DNA of 59,159 bases from Bacteroidaceae bacterium (GTDB taxonomy: Bacteria; Bacteroidota; Bacteroidia; Bacteroidales; Bacteroidaceae). Under the pieces are notes generated by a model. It was not told the DNA's origin and did not search any database. It saw nothing but the letters and a program-made list of their open reading frames with translations. The first letter of the stretch is position 1, and each line of letters starts with the position of its first letter. Shown in pieces: positions 59,135 through 59,159 of the stretch. A program made the position numbers and the translations under genes. Location: positions 1 to 59,159 of the forward strand of contig JAGCGS010000016.1 in assembly GCA_017649485.1 (NCBI GenBank), given 5' to 3'.

Positions 59135-59159
59135 CTAACCTAACATCTAACATCTAACA
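59135..59159 (+). repeat. Second heptanucleotide repeat, CTAACAT type, cut by window end
   Basis: A partial unit CTAAC (59135-59139) is followed by CTAACAT, CTAACAT and CTAACA to the last base. The unit differs from ATTGACC. The array may continue beyond the window. Confidence 0.75.

Overview
The window looks like chromosomal DNA of a Bacteroidota member, most likely the Prevotella/Segatella group. The reasons are: promoters of the TTTG-N19-22-TAnnTTTG type, few Shine-Dalgarno sites, many secreted proteins whose signal peptide ends just before a glutamine (the 'Bacteroidetes Q-rule'), a BspA-like leucine-rich-repeat lipoprotein with a fimbrillin-like head, and several Bacteroidota-typical families (DUF2027-Smr, DUF4494, DUF4954, DUF5020, DUF5106). 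No rRNA, tRNA, transposase, integrase or CRISPR array was seen. Most of it is ordinary core genome, with unusual repeats threaded through it.

Layout. 1-563 is gene-free and repeat-rich. 564-3000 holds a VanX-like dipeptidase, a Fic core fragment, a small lipoprotein and riboflavin synthase. 3342-8347 (+) holds glnS, a TPR protein, DedA, DUF4494 and a YggS-type PLP protein. 8374-12557 (-) is an operon aldA / MGMT-like / Memo-AMMECR1 fusion / AmmeMemoRadiSam radical SAM enzyme, divergent from folC. 13842-19175 (-) is dnaN / DnaQ-like exonuclease / recN / degenerate protease-TPR. topB (-) and a 64-residue peptide gene follow, then an 813-bp gene-free stretch with tandem and fold-back repeats. 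22657-29167 (+) holds a CocE hydrolase, then G1P dehydrogenase-like / GDPD / pyrH / frr / rsgA. 29195-35600 (-) holds DUF2027-Smr and a four-gene set: two nucleobase permeases, a Tsx-like DUF5020 protein and a secreted hydrolase-like protein. 35675-39821 (+) holds queA, Nudix, an esterase and a DUF5106 thioredoxin-like protein. 39916-50868 holds the BspA-like lipoprotein, a 210-residue protein, fumarase / DUF4954 / hflX, an EamA transporter, a coiled-coil lipoprotein and rsmI. tdk and an AI-2E transporter (+) are followed by a five-gene leftward operon of secreted proteins, four of them parallel beta-helix paralogues (52727-58995).

The most unusual signal is a heptanucleotide repeat, (ATTGACC)n / (GGTCAAT)n, found at eleven places. 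Because 7 is not a multiple of 3, one orientation is open in all three frames and always reads the heptapeptide cycle GQWSMVN, while the other puts TGA into every frame within 21 bases. All six arrays inside genes are in the open orientation, three of them exactly at signal-peptide cleavage sites, where they spell VN(G/A)-Q. Four arrays at gene ends are in the stop orientation and supply the stop codon. Other leads are a ~354-bp fold-back element at 22224-22577, the beta-helix operon, an apparently exported Memo-AMMECR1 fusion, and a nucleobase-uptake operon that includes an outer-membrane channel candidate.
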